From Microvirga sp. Mcv34 (GTDB lineage: Bacteria > Pseudomonadota > Alphaproteobacteria > Rhizobiales > Beijerinckiaceae), in the NCBI RefSeq assembly GCF_024519725.1, contig NZ_JALJRK010000043.1, positions 1-44,409 of the forward strand: a stretch of DNA of 44,409 bases, read 5' to 3'. Both the position numbers and the translations under genes were made by a program. Shown piece by piece: positions 15,494-24,122 of this stretch. The stretch's first letter is position 1, and the number at the start of each line of letters is the position of its first letter. The notes beneath the pieces were generated by a model. It was not told the DNA's origin and ran no database searches. It was given only the letters and a program-made list of their open reading frames with translations.

Positions 15494-16447
15494 TCAGCGG
15501 AAATTGATCCCGTTTCTCATTGAGAAAGCGGACATCTTGCGCTTCGGAGGCTTATTCGAAGCGGCAACCTTTTCAGGCTTTTCGTACGCGATGGATGCGC
15601 AATGCTCGCAATACGGCTTGCCATTTATCGCGGGCTCGCTGCAGTAGAGCATGGAGACGCCGGTTCCGCTGACCGGGTAGCGGCAATGGCGGTCCCGAAG
15701 ATCAAAGATCGTCAGGCACTTAGAGAGGTCACGTTCCGGCTTGGCCTCAGCGATGGGCGCTGCCTTCTCCAGCACGGAGACTGGTTCGGGCGCAGCGACC
15801 ACAACGGCCGGGATGCTGACAACTTCCGCGATGGGTGCCGGGGCGGGCGCAGGCTCAGTAACGACAGGCTGGATCGGTTCTGCCACTTTGGCAGTCGTCT
15901 TGGCCTTCTCGGCTCGTTTCTTGTAGCGCCGGATAAAGTCTGCGCCTGACGTATTCAGCTTTGTGTCGGCAGTTGCAGCGGCCTCAAACAGTGGCAGCGT
16001 AAGGAGAGCTTTGTCCGACGGCTTCCGGGTGCTTGCATTCCGGACAATCCGTGTTCCCTCAACGGAGCGTGGTTCACGGGAATCGGGCAGGGCCAGGATG
16101 ACTTGTACGTCAGATTGGCCGCGCTTCAGGATGCGCTTTCCAATCGTGCGCTGCTTGGGAATGTGGTTGCGTGATGGACGCTTCTGGCCCACCTGCCAGC
16201 CACGGCGCCAGCAAATGCCGAGGATCTGAGAGCGGGTGACGGGAACTTCGGGGGTCGAGATTTCCGCCGCGATGGCTTCGGCTGTGAGCTTGCGGGCGAC
16301 GAGCTGTTTTATCTTTTCGACGGTTTCGTCGTTCCAGATACCATTGACTTTGATCTGGTTGGCTGGAGCGCCTGATGATTGAGAGGCGATGACCGCGGAG
16401 AAGCCGCTGGTCTTGTGAAGAGCCGTTGGTTGCAACGTTTTCATCAT
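15494..16447 (-). CDS. GcrA-like cell-cycle regulator with long central insertion
   Basis: The N-terminal part has a GcrA-type helix-turn-helix (IWNDETVEKIKQLVARKLTA, then ISTPEVPVTRSQILGICWRR). The C-terminal part has the matching cysteine-rich core: LTIFDLRDRHCRYPV, YCSEPAINGKPYCEHCASIAY. GcrA binds sigma-70 and activates promoters bearing methylated GANTC sites in Alphaproteobacteria. This protein is about 317 residues from the ATG at 16447 (AAGG six bases upstream), versus about 170 for chromosomal GcrA. The extra length is a basic and then Ala/Pro-rich linker between the two domains. A start at 16516 is possible but has no ribosome site. It lies upstream of ssb on the same strand. Confidence 0.8.
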   Translation of the reverse strand: MMKTLQPTALHKTSGFSAVIASQSSGAPANQIKVNGIWNDETVEKIKQLVARKLTAEAIAAEISTPEVPVTRSQILGICWRRGWQVGQKRPSRNHIPKQRTIGKRILKRGQSDVQVILALPDSREPRSVEGTRIVRNASTRKPSDKALLTLPLFEAAATADTKLNTSGADFIRRYKKRAEKAKTTAKVAEPIQPVVTEPAPAPAPIAEVVSIPAVVVAAPEPVSVLEKAAPIAEAKPERDLSKCLTIFDLRDRHCRYPVSGTGVSMLYCSEPAINGKPYCEHCASIAYEKPEKVAASNKPPKRKMSAFSMRNGINFR

Positions 16448-16848
16448 ATCGACCTTGGTTACGCAAACGTCCGCTTTCGCATTCCATCGCTTAGGACGGG
16501 CGTCTGTGTCGTGCATCGATGATCATGAACTGCGCGCGGGGCGAGGCCTGATCCTGGTGAAGCCTGCGAGCTTGTTATTTGTTAGTCTCACAGGAGAAGC
16601 TCAGCCTTTGACTCCCATTCCGTCATAGAATGGTAAGCTTGCCAAAACCGCCGGATCATCTAGCGGCTTGCCGTAGCTCCAATGTGGCCGAATTATGCCG
16701 TCTGGGCCTCGAACCGTCAAGGCAGAAACGAATTAGTAAGAGGTCGCCCGAATTAGAAAGCGCCCCCCGAAACGACATGATTCGAGCCGATCCGAACGGG
16801 TGCATCGCCTATGGGACACACCCGTCTAGCAGGAAAATATGTTCAACT
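16448..16848. promoter_or_regulatory. Gap with three GAATTA elements
   Basis: I see no convincing gene in this 400-base gap between the GcrA-like and AAA+ genes. GAATTA occurs at 16690-16695, 16730-16735 and 16750-16755, all on the plus strand, the last two exactly 20 bp apart within CGAATTAG contexts. A partial copy of the start-codon motif (CATGATTCGAG) is at about 16777. A 7-bp inverted repeat (ACGGGTG / CACCCGT, 16796-16825) lies just past the end of the AAA+ gene and may be a weak terminator. Confidence 0.4.
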
Positions 16849-18789
16849 TCAATGATGTATGAAACCCATCTGGAGGCTTTTCGCTTTCTTGTGGGAAAGC
16901 TCCTCCTGCAAAGCTGCGACAAACCAGCCCGGGTCATCTTTAATTCGGAGAACAGAAGCCTTCTGCAGAACCACGTCGAAGTCACCAGGGGTAAGGTTGG
17001 TGAGCTTCAGGATGTCGGCCGGGGCTGGCATGTTGAAGAAGCGGGTGAAGGCCTTCGCCGCAAGTTCCGGCGTCAGGGCCTCGAATTCGAGCTTGAACAC
17101 AAAGCGGCGCAGGATGGCAGGGTCGATGTCCCGCTTGTGGTTGGTCGAGCAGAACACCGGAAGATCATGGCTGTCCAGATGGGTCAGGAAAGCATTGGTG
17201 AGCGTCTTCTGGTAATCCTGGGTCGCCGTTTCCCGGTCGGAGAACATCGTTTCAACTTCGTCCATGATGATTGCGAAGTTGTGCTTTCGGGCATCGGCGA
17301 ACATCTTGTCGACGGCCTTCTCGGATTCAGAGAGCCAGCGGCTCGTCAGATCCGAATAGCGATAGACCTTGGACTGATAGCCCATCTGGTGGGCGACATA
17401 GCGGCCGAAGGCGCTCTTGCCCGTACCGGCCACCCCGTCGATGAGGACCGGCATGCGCCCACGGGGCGCCGTGGTCATCTTCTCGATCAGATCCGGTAAG
17501 TCCTGCTTGCAGACGTACAGGGACATATCGAGGTCCGCGATTGCGATCGCGGGCGTGACGGAGGCCGAGGATCTGGCGATGACCTCTAGGGCGGACTGGG
17601 CCGATCCGGTCATCACAGTCGAGTAGACCGCCTGGCGCCGCTGGGCTGGAGTCAGGTCGAGCCGTGCGATGGCCGCAATATCGGTCGGTGGCATCTCCTG
17701 ACCCGGAAGGGTTTGGGCGACGGCTTTGATCTCGGCGATACGCTCCTCGTATGAGGGCTGGGGCGGCTGATAGGCGAGGGTGAGCCGGTTTGCGATTGTC
17801 GCAATCAGTGGGATCTGAGAGCGGGCAGGACCAATTATCGGGGTCTTGCCGTGAGTGATGACCGAACCAAGCATCAGGTGCGCGAGGTTCGGCCCTATGT
17901 CGTATCCCTTGATGACTTCGGGATCATCGGGGCTGATCATGGGCTCGTTCGACAGGGAGGCCTCGAAGAGCGCCGGATAGGTCGGGACGAGGATAGCAGC
18001 GGGAAGTTCCGCATAGGCTGCGGCCAGAACAGCGATGTCCATGATGACGTCGCGGGTTTCTCGGTAGTGGCGCTGGATCGTCAGCGGGAGCATGCCGTGA
18101 GATGACAGGACGTGCTCGATCCGTGCTGCAGCATAGTCGAGATCCTCGCCGGGATGGTAGGTCGAGACAAAACCAGGAATGGACGACGGGGCGAGGCGGC
18201 GAATGGCATAATACCGGAGGAGAGCGGATGCCAGCTTGTCTTGCGTGGCCGTCGCAGGCTCGGTGTGAGGTGCAGCTGCGTTCTCGAGGGCAATCGACAG
18301 AGAATGGAGGTTGTGCTGAAGGCTGATGGCTCCGTCCTCAATCGTGAGGATCTTCAGCATGGCACACGGCAGGGACGCGAGCTCGCCTGCCAGAACATTG
18401 GCATCAGTCGCCCAGTTGGCTGCATCGATAGAATTCTGCAGAAAGGCCAGAGCCGAGATAAGAATGCCCTGTGCCTCGGCGCCGTCAGCGGAAGCAGGGC
18501 GGAATAACGGAACCTTGCGGTCTTCCGTTGTGAAGGCGGAGAGGACCTCGGCGAATGCTGGATAGCGACGGTCCATCAAGATCGTTAAGACCGGCCACTG
18601 AAGAGACGGCTTCCCATCGCTGACAATAAGAGAAAGCCGCTCGATCGCTTTCAGATCGGCGGCAAAGAGGTGATCGGTTAAAGCTCGGCTCGACCATTCT
18701 CGGTGCAGTGCGGTGGCTTTCTTCTTAGTTGCCACTTGCTTCGGCATTACACGCGATAACATTGCGAGAAGATAAAGAGCAAAATTCAT
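16849..18789 (-). CDS. AAA+ ATPase with long helical N-terminal region
   Basis: The 646-residue protein has a C-terminal AAA+ core: Walker A GVAGTGKS (452-459), Walker B FAIIMDE (about 505-511), sensor-1-like STN (about 547-549) and RR at an arginine-finger position. A small helical lid follows. The ATPase part most resembles classic FtsH/VPS4-type AAA modules that remodel proteins. The 450-residue N-terminal part is helical and unassigned; it may recognise the substrate. No zinc-protease motif follows, so it is not FtsH. A CAATCCCCAAAA element is 27 bases upstream. Context (membrane protein and TPR lipoprotein upstream on the same strand) suggests an envelope-related complex, but this is inference. 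Confidence 0.8.
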   Translation of the reverse strand: MNFALYLLAMLSRVMPKQVATKKKATALHREWSSRALTDHLFAADLKAIERLSLIVSDGKPSLQWPVLTILMDRRYPAFAEVLSAFTTEDRKVPLFRPASADGAEAQGILISALAFLQNSIDAANWATDANVLAGELASLPCAMLKILTIEDGAISLQHNLHSLSIALENAAAPHTEPATATQDKLASALLRYYAIRRLAPSSIPGFVSTYHPGEDLDYAAARIEHVLSSHGMLPLTIQRHYRETRDVIMDIAVLAAAYAELPAAILVPTYPALFEASLSNEPMISPDDPEVIKGYDIGPNLAHLMLGSVITHGKTPIIGPARSQIPLIATIANRLTLAYQPPQPSYEERIAEIKAVAQTLPGQEMPPTDIAAIARLDLTPAQRRQAVYSTVMTGSAQSALEVIARSSASVTPAIAIADLDMSLYVCKQDLPDLIEKMTTAPRGRMPVLIDGVAGTGKSAFGRYVAHQMGYQSKVYRYSDLTSRWLSESEKAVDKMFADARKHNFAIIMDEVETMFSDRETATQDYQKTLTNAFLTHLDSHDLPVFCSTNHKRDIDPAILRRFVFKLEFEALTPELAAKAFTRFFNMPAPADILKLTNLTPGDFDVVLQKASVLRIKDDPGWFVAALQEELSHKKAKSLQMGFIHH

Positions 18790-18816
18790 AGTGACCCTTG
18801 GCCTGTGGCGGGCTTC

Positions 18817-18828
18817 TTTTGGGGATTG
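18817..18828 (-). promoter_or_regulatory. CAATCCCCAAAA leader motif before the AAA+ gene
   Basis: The minus strand reads TCTCAATCCCCAAAA 27 bases before the AAA+ start. The same 15 bases occur before the gene starting at 34890. Confidence 0.4.
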
Positions 18829-18851
18829 AGAGGGGTAGGCTGCGGATTAGG

Positions 18852-20216
18852 TCAGCGTCGACCTAAATCCGCCTGAGCCTGGGTCTGAGGTTTCACAGGA
18901 ATGCGAACAGGCGAGTTATTCACCTTTGCGTCCTGAGCGAAATATTCTGGGGGGATGCCATTCTCGAAGATCGCGATCCGGCAGTCAGGGGTAAGCGCGA
19001 GACGTTCGATTTCATTCCCGCGAAGAGCGATGATGCCGTCGGCCTTCGCCACTTGAACCGGAAGTTGCTGGCGAGGCTGAACGTTCTTGAGCATGCCTGC
19101 GATGTTGCCGTTTCGACGGAACGAGATGAGATCCACTGCGAAGTTGAGATCCCGCGTCATGAAGTCGAAGGTCGTCTCAGCGCTCAGGATCGTGGCGAAC
19201 CCCGTCGACGGCGCCATAGATGCGCGATGCGAGAGTCCAACGGCGGCCCGGACGGGCGAGCTGGCGAACTCTACGGCAACAGGATGCATGGCCGTCGGAC
19301 AGACGAAGGCGGCAGCCCGGATGACGTTGTTCGTGAAGCATCCATCCGTAGACGGCTGCTGCGCGCACATCGAACTGTCGCGAGTCTGCTCGGCAGGCGA
19401 ATCTGACGTTAGCGAGACCCGCGAAATCAGATCGTTCTGAACCCGCGTGACGATCCTCTTGGCGCTAGGCACGACCTCGAGGACCTTTGTCGGGCTTCCC
19501 GCGGTGAGAACGAGTGCTGCGGCCGTTGCCATGGTTCCGATCAGAACAAGCGACCCACGGCGCTTCTTTGGCGGCTGGTTCTTATTCATCAGGCGCTGTC
19601 GCAGCGCCTCTTCTTCGTTCACTGAGATCCCTGTTCCCCAGTCGTGATCGTAGGAGACGTTGACCTCGGAGGCAGCGGCTCGGCTCCACGGCCACCGACG
19701 CGCTTTGCGAGCCTCTGGTGCATGGTATGGGCCGGGAAGGGTATTGCCTGTAACGGAAGCAAGGGCAGGAGCGGCTTCGGCAGCAACCTGGTCGGGGAGA
19801 GGAGCAAAGGTTTCGAGATAAGGATCGTGGACGTCGATAACCGGGTTATCCGGATCGACGGGCCCTGCCGGATCATCTTCGGCAGATGTCTGACCCTCAG
19901 CCGGGTCGGCGTTGACCACGGCTTCAACCACCTTGCCGGCGCTGTGATCTTCTGCAGGAGCGTCAACCGTTTCCCCAGCCTCGCCCAGTGGCTTGCCTGT
20001 GAAGCCTCCGGCCAGAACCACGAAATCGTTTGCGTGGGTGTCGTCGATTTCTGCCTCAGGAGCTGGATCTTCGGCTGGCGGTTGGAGCTGGCCGCCGACC
20101 AGAAGAATAAAGGAGTCGTCAATCGTATCGGAGCCTGCTGGGCTCGACGGCTGCGCCTGGCCGGCCTCTTTCGAGGTGGCGCCAGACTTAGAGGGCCAAA
20201 AGCGTGTCAGGTTCAT
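18852..20216 (-). CDS. Single-pass membrane hypothetical protein
   Basis: From the ATG at 20216 (MNLTRFWPSKSG) the protein is 454 residues. Residues 1-210 are acidic, Pro/Ala-rich and probably disordered and cytoplasmic. A single membrane helix follows (SLVLIGTMATAAALVLTAGS, near residues 223-243), and then a periplasmic domain of about 200 residues with at least four cysteines. This type II topology is common in secretion-system inner-membrane scaffolds, but I recognise no family. The ATG is four bases after the TPR-lipoprotein stop codon, so the two genes are co-transcribed. Confidence 0.65.
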   Translation of the reverse strand: MNLTRFWPSKSGATSKEAGQAQPSSPAGSDTIDDSFILLVGGQLQPPAEDPAPEAEIDDTHANDFVVLAGGFTGKPLGEAGETVDAPAEDHSAGKVVEAVVNADPAEGQTSAEDDPAGPVDPDNPVIDVHDPYLETFAPLPDQVAAEAAPALASVTGNTLPGPYHAPEARKARRWPWSRAAASEVNVSYDHDWGTGISVNEEEALRQRLMNKNQPPKKRRGSLVLIGTMATAAALVLTAGSPTKVLEVVPSAKRIVTRVQNDLISRVSLTSDSPAEQTRDSSMCAQQPSTDGCFTNNVIRAAAFVCPTAMHPVAVEFASSPVRAAVGLSHRASMAPSTGFATILSAETTFDFMTRDLNFAVDLISFRRNGNIAGMLKNVQPRQQLPVQVAKADGIIALRGNEIERLALTPDCRIAIFENGIPPEYFAQDAKVNNSPVRIPVKPQTQAQADLGRR

Positions 20217-20220
20217 GATC

Positions 20221-20976
20221 TTATGCCCGCTTTGCAGCCTTGCCCTCAGAACGGGCATTCGGGGAACCAAGGCTCTTGAGATAGGCAATATGCGAGTCGA
20301 TCTCGGCGGCCGCGACGTCCGATTTCAGGAGGTCCCGCGCCTCGGCTTCTTTGCCAGTCATCACGAGGACGACAGCGAGGTTCTGACGGACCTTCTGGTC
20401 AGCACCAGGCGCGATGGAGGCCTTGCGGAGATACTGTTCGGCAGAGGCCATGTCGCCGGTCACTGCATAGGAGAGACCCATGTTGGTCAGGACCATCGGA
20501 TCTTCCGGTTGGATCTTGAGCGCCGCGGTATAGAGGGAGCGAGCGCGATTGTGGTCGCCGGACTGATCGGCGATCACGCCTTGAGCCGAGAGAACCCGCC
20601 AGTCGGGGTTATCTGGGGTATGGGCTCGGTCCAGTACATTCGAGGCGAGCTGGGTCTTGCCAACGGCGATCAGGGACTTCCCGTAGGCCGCGATCACCCC
20701 CTTGTCGTTCGGGAAGCGGAGAGCCGTCTGCTGGAGAACGGCAGCCGCTTCCTCATTGCGATCGAGGGAGTTGAGAGCCTTGGCATAGGCCAGAGCAGCC
20801 TCCGGGTTGTCCGGCTGGGAACGGTAAGCTTCTCCCAGACGCTCGGCTTCCGAGCGGATCTGGCCCTGAGAAGGCGGGCCCGAAAGACCCAGGCTTCCGG
20901 TGGTTGTGGTGCATGCGGAGGCTAAAAGCCCAGCGGCCGAAATCAGCGCAGCACGGAGGATGAGGCTGTGTCTCAT
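20221..20976 (-). CDS. TPR lipoprotein, TadD-like
   Basis: The 251-residue protein has a lipoprotein signal with lipobox LLASAC (Cys22) and at least four tetratricopeptide repeats (for example PEAALAYAKALNSLDRNEEA, DWRVLSAQGVIADQSGDHNR, PMVLTNMGLSYAVTGDMASA). This is the layout of TadD, which helps assemble the Tad/Flp pilus secretin. No other tad gene is in the window, so it may instead serve another envelope complex. It has GGGACA before the ATG and is coupled to the downstream membrane-protein gene. Confidence 0.78.
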   Translation of the reverse strand: MRHSLILRAALISAAGLLASACTTTTGSLGLSGPPSQGQIRSEAERLGEAYRSQPDNPEAALAYAKALNSLDRNEEAAAVLQQTALRFPNDKGVIAAYGKSLIAVGKTQLASNVLDRAHTPDNPDWRVLSAQGVIADQSGDHNRARSLYTAALKIQPEDPMVLTNMGLSYAVTGDMASAEQYLRKASIAPGADQKVRQNLAVVLVMTGKEAEARDLLKSDVAAAEIDSHIAYLKSLGSPNARSEGKAAKRA

Positions 20977-21074
20977 AACAATGTCCCGGTTAAAACTACG
21001 ATTCGTGTTTTTCTATTTCGCCTCTTTTCGCATTTTCACGTGCGAAGGGAAACGGGTTCAAAGCGTTCCGCACG

Positions 21075-21407
21075 CTAATTCGCAGCCTCAATCGGCGGCA
21101 ATGCGATCTGGTCGGGCAAGAAGTGGAAGTCGATCCGGGCATCGGAAGCAGGATCTGGGTCAGACCCAGAGGCCAAAAGCTCAACCAAGCCATCGACTTG
21201 ATCCAGCCGGATCGGGGACTGGAGCATCAGGAACCATGAGCCGATTAAGCATGATTGAGAAAACTCGATCGGGGTCGTTGTGATGAGCGCTTCCGGGTGA
21301 TCTTGGCTCAGACCCACAGCGGTCCGTTGCGCTGCCGCTCCATCGAGAGAAGCAAAGAGTGGAACAGCACCCGCTGCGTTCTGAACGGCGACTAGATATG
21401 TGAGCAT
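21075..21407 (-). CDS. Small hypothetical protein
   Basis: A 110-residue protein of unknown family without signal peptide or clear membrane helix. It is acidic in the last third (GSDPDPASDARIDFHFLPDQ). The start codon at 21407 lies inside the shared TTCTCGAATCATG motif, with CCACCAGGAC just upstream as ribosome site. It may head the transcript that runs through the TPR lipoprotein. Confidence 0.5.
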   Translation of the reverse strand: MLTYLVAVQNAAGAVPLFASLDGAAAQRTAVGLSQDHPEALITTTPIEFSQSCLIGSWFLMLQSPIRLDQVDGLVELLASGSDPDPASDARIDFHFLPDQIALPPIEAAN

Positions 21408-21417
21408 GATTCGAGAA
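21405..21417 (-). promoter_or_regulatory. TTCTCGAATCATG leader motif
   Basis: The minus strand reads CATTCTCGAATCATG at the start of the 21407 gene, identical over 13 bases to the motif at 7214-7226 and 39336-39348. Confidence 0.4.
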
Positions 21418-22092
21418 TGTCCTGGTGGCGATTCTTGTTGTCGGACGGGTAAATCGTGGGTTTCGGCGGCCGCCTTGACCTGATCTCAACACTTTAAGAG
21501 AAATATTTTTCTGTCAGGTTGTTTGTCGTTGAACGCTGATGAAGTCTTTTGATTGCGGGTAGACACTCGATGAACTTGCAAGCCGAAGCTATAAATGGCG
21601 ATGTTTCGAGCTTGTTTATACATATTCAAAACTAGCCCATTTCGCTCCGCATATCCCGCATTTTATTTCGGACTGCGCCAGACAGCGAACGGACGAAGAT
21701 CTGAAGTCTCGGGCGCGAGTTTTGGCAGAGCAGGCTGGCAAGTGGAGTATCGTTTCCGTCTACTTGCGGCTCGATTAGAAGACAGTCTGCACAAAGGCAG
21801 TTCTGCAACATTTTGGGACTGATCCCGGCAGGGGATTAGATATTGTCCCGTCGTAAGAAGTATACCGTGAACTCAATCTTGTGCTCTCGGAAGTCTTCGC
21901 GCTGACTCGCTACGATTGAACCCTATTCAATCCGTCGTCCTGACTTCCGCTTGCATTTGACAGACGTTGCGCTCTCCCGATCTCGGTGGCATGTTCATGG
22001 GGAACCCGGCAATGTCGCCTCTTCCTGGTGAGCCAACATTGTCGAAGCGGGTCTACGCCCGTCTGACTGGGCGGAACTGACAGCCGTTGATT
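21418..22092. other. Non-coding stretch downstream of repC
   Basis: These 675 bases hold no gene I can support. The sequence is more AT-rich than its surroundings around 21480-21660. Short hairpins occur at 22048-22061 (CGGG / CCCG) and 22056-22073, just past the repC stop. It could hold part of the replication or incompatibility region or the end signal of repC, but I see no iterons. Confidence 0.3.
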
Positions 22093-23394
22093 TTATCCGG
22101 CATGTCGTTCCGCCTCTTTTTTACCGAGCAGCGGAAACACAACAGAAGGTCTCGGATCGTGCGTCCGGCTTGCTGCCATTCTCGCGATGACCTCCCCCAT
22201 GCTGGGCTGGTGCGAGCCCGTCTTGCTTACGATGCTGTGCAGATAACCGCCGGGGTTCGAGATCCGCCCATCTTCATGCCCCTGCAGAATGACCAGAAGG
22301 CTCAAGGAAGCCTCAATCGGACCGAGGGACCGCTGGGCTTCATCCCATAGCTTTCCAGAAATCCCAAGGAGCCCTCTGAGCTGGTGAATGCTAGATGCCA
22401 GCTTATGAACCGACGAGAAGGCGTCAGGATAATACTGGGAGAGGGCGGGGCAGGCACGCTGCACCTGATTCAGGTCCAAGGATATGCCTTTGGTACGCTC
22501 CTGCTGGATCTCTGCCTTTGGGGCGTAGGGCGCAGCCTTGATGCCATCTACATCTTCGGCAGCCCTTTGATTCAAAGAGTCATCCTTTTTATGAATCAGA
22601 TTAGGATTCTGGGTGAATCCTTTGTCGCCTGCGGGCGAAGAATCTTCGACCAATTCGGTTGCATCGAGATGCTGGTTCCAAGCCGATTGAGCCGAAACTT
22701 CGAGTGTGATGAGTGACGACAGCAGCGTGTGCAGGTCAGCCAGCGAGGCCTTCACGGTCCGGGTGGGGCGGCTCAGCGTCATGCCGTACTGCTCCCCGAG
22801 ACGAGCGAAGGTTGCGGCGAGTTCGACCCAGGGACCGGCGATCTGGCTGTCCTGGCCGCCGGCGATCAGGCGGATGACCCTGATCCGGGTTTCAGAAATG
22901 AGTTGAGCGAGCTTCTTCCGCTCTGCGAGCTCGGCCTGATGAGTTTCGGCCAGTTCAAGAAACTGCTCCCGGCGGATCATCAGGGGAGTAAGATTGATAC
23001 CGCAAGCCTGAACGATGCGATTGTTGACGCGCGTACCGAAGCGTTTGCGGGTGGCGCTGTCGCTGTGGGCGATCAAGCCCATTTGGACCAGGCGTCTGAG
23101 GTGAACCTGAATGCTGCGCACATCGACACCCACGCGATCGGCCAGGGCGGCATTGGAGGGCCATACCACGGGGCCGATCTTGCGATCCTCCCAGTCGATC
23201 GGATGTGAGAGATCGCAAAGGACGCTGAGGAGCCGCCACGTGGTGGGGCGGAGTTTAAGGGCCGGAGCTGCCTTTTTAAGAGCGTAGAGCACTGCCGACT
23301 TGGTCGTTGGCTTTTCGTTAACGAACTTTTCTTTCACGGCCCGTTCGACACGGGCGTGCGCAGCCGACATCGGCCGCAATCCTTGCGGATTCAT
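22093..23394 (-). CDS. repC: Plasmid replication initiator RepC
   Basis: The 433-residue protein matches RepC of alphaproteobacterial repABC replicons. It has a winged-helix N-terminal domain (about 45-125: ALKLRPTTWRLLSVLCDLSH, VVWPSNAALADRVGVDVRSI, LVQMGLIAHSDSATRKR), followed by CGINLTPLMIRREQFLELAE. A variable linker covers about 245-290. A C-terminal domain ends with GRISNPGGYLHSIVSK ... MGEVIARM, typical for the family. RepC opens the origin, which in these plasmids lies inside repC itself. repA and repB are not upstream: the gene before it is divergent. The leader is opposed by a predicted antisense RNA. Confidence 0.85.
   Translation of the reverse strand: MNPQGLRPMSAAHARVERAVKEKFVNEKPTTKSAVLYALKKAAPALKLRPTTWRLLSVLCDLSHPIDWEDRKIGPVVWPSNAALADRVGVDVRSIQVHLRRLVQMGLIAHSDSATRKRFGTRVNNRIVQACGINLTPLMIRREQFLELAETHQAELAERKKLAQLISETRIRVIRLIAGGQDSQIAGPWVELAATFARLGEQYGMTLSRPTRTVKASLADLHTLLSSLITLEVSAQSAWNQHLDATELVEDSSPAGDKGFTQNPNLIHKKDDSLNQRAAEDVDGIKAAPYAPKAEIQQERTKGISLDLNQVQRACPALSQYYPDAFSSVHKLASSIHQLRGLLGISGKLWDEAQRSLGPIEASLSLLVILQGHEDGRISNPGGYLHSIVSKTGSHQPSMGEVIARMAASRTHDPRPSVVFPLLGKKEAERHAG
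22569..22619. other. Candidate oriV: AT-rich tract with five GANTC sites inside repC
   Basis: Within the repC linker five GANTC sites fall in 51 bases: GATTC 22569, GAGTC 22577, GAATC 22593, GATTC 22605 and GAATC 22615. The tract is strikingly AT-rich (including CCTTTTTATGAATCAGATTA). In repABC plasmids the origin has been placed in an AT-rich stretch in the middle of repC. GANTC is the target of the cell-cycle methyltransferase CcrM. Confidence 0.55.
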
Positions 23395-23453
23395 GGTCTT
23401 GACCCCGATTGTTTTTGGACAAGCGAGACCGATCGCCGAAACGACGTTTCCAG

Positions 23454-23482
23454 TTGACAGGGATGTCGGGGGTGTCTAAGAA
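23454..23482 (+). promoter_or_regulatory. Promoter for the antisense RNA
   Basis: TTGACA (23454-23459), a 17-base spacer and TAAGAA (23477-23482) form a sigma-70-like promoter on the strand opposite repC, 60-90 bases upstream of the repC start codon. The -35 is perfect and the -10 is weak. Confidence 0.5.
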
Positions 23483-23488
23483 CATTGA

Positions 23489-23582
23489 CGCCAATCTAGT
23501 TCTTAGTCCGGTCCCGTTGGGTTCAGTCCTTTCGATACCGGCCTCTTCAAAACCCCTGCCGCGCCAACGGCGGGGTTTTTGA
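23489..23582 (+). ncRNA. Predicted counter-transcribed RNA opposing the repC leader
   Basis: The interval runs from the expected start of the promoter at 23454-23482 to the T-run of a strong terminator, giving an RNA of about 90-95 nt that is complementary to the repC leader. repABC plasmids encode just such a small antisense RNA before repC; it folds the leader so that repC is blocked or poorly translated, setting copy number and incompatibility. Position, size, strand and terminator fit. The exact ends are inferred. Confidence 0.55.
23549..23580 (+). terminator. Terminator of the antisense RNA
   Basis: AAAACCCC-T-GCCG pairs with CGGC-GGGGTTTT around a 6-base loop, with one bulged T, and the plus strand continues in a T-run. 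Confidence 0.8.
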
Positions 23583-24122
23583 TTCTTAGGCCTTCTTCAA
23601 GCCCTTCATGTCCTCATGTGTTGGATCGATCCGAGAAAATGCCGCCAAGCATTCGGGTCGACTTTTAGATGTGAATACCGACCCGGGACTCTTGCTCCAG
23701 ACGCGCCAACGCCTAAATTCCGAATCTGATGGGCCAAGTGGATTCACACCGGCAAGGTGGGTTGAGTCAAGGGCAAACGAATTAAAACGCGGATTGCCAG
23801 AATTAGAGTTAAAAAGCCCGGCCCTTAATTGCTATCTTTCCGGATAGGCTGTTTTGAAATTCCGGCTGCGATTCGGGATAGTTGACAGCGTGGCAGCTTG
23901 CCATTTCCGAATTCTTGTGCTTCGTAAAACCCGTTCTCAAATCAAATTCGGATTTTCGAAATGGGAACAAGGGGAACGAGAAAGCGGCAAACTTGCGAGC
24001 TTCGGAAATTGCCAGCGAGCGCGCAACTTTAGATCGCTCCGTAACTTGTACTGGATCGGGATTTGCTAAACCAACCCGGCCAGTGGCGGTTCTGGGTTTG
24101 GATGTGGTATTTGGGGGAACGG
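23583..24122. promoter_or_regulatory. Non-coding region with a GAATTA direct pair
   Basis: No convincing gene lies in these 540 bases between the antisense RNA and the HTH/AT-hook gene. GAATTA occurs at 23779-23784 and 23800-23805 on the plus strand, 21 bp apart, in an AT-rich stretch that also holds several TTAA and TTAAAA runs. It precedes the HTH gene by about 320 bases. Frames here look like chance (low complexity, no ribosome site). Confidence 0.4.

Noticed and set aside
16690..16755. GAATTA copies as replication iterons
   Set aside because: Copies are scattered over the window as singles and pairs, and flanking bases are not conserved beyond a few positions, unlike true iterons.
16630..17499. 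289-codon plus-strand frame opposite the AAA+ gene
   Set aside because: It is antisense to the conserved AAA+ motifs and shows no domain or ribosome site; long antisense frames are common in GC-rich DNA.
19993..20925. 310-codon plus-strand frame opposite the TPR lipoprotein and membrane-protein genes
   Set aside because: The minus-strand genes have a lipobox, TPR repeats and tight coupling; this frame has none of these.
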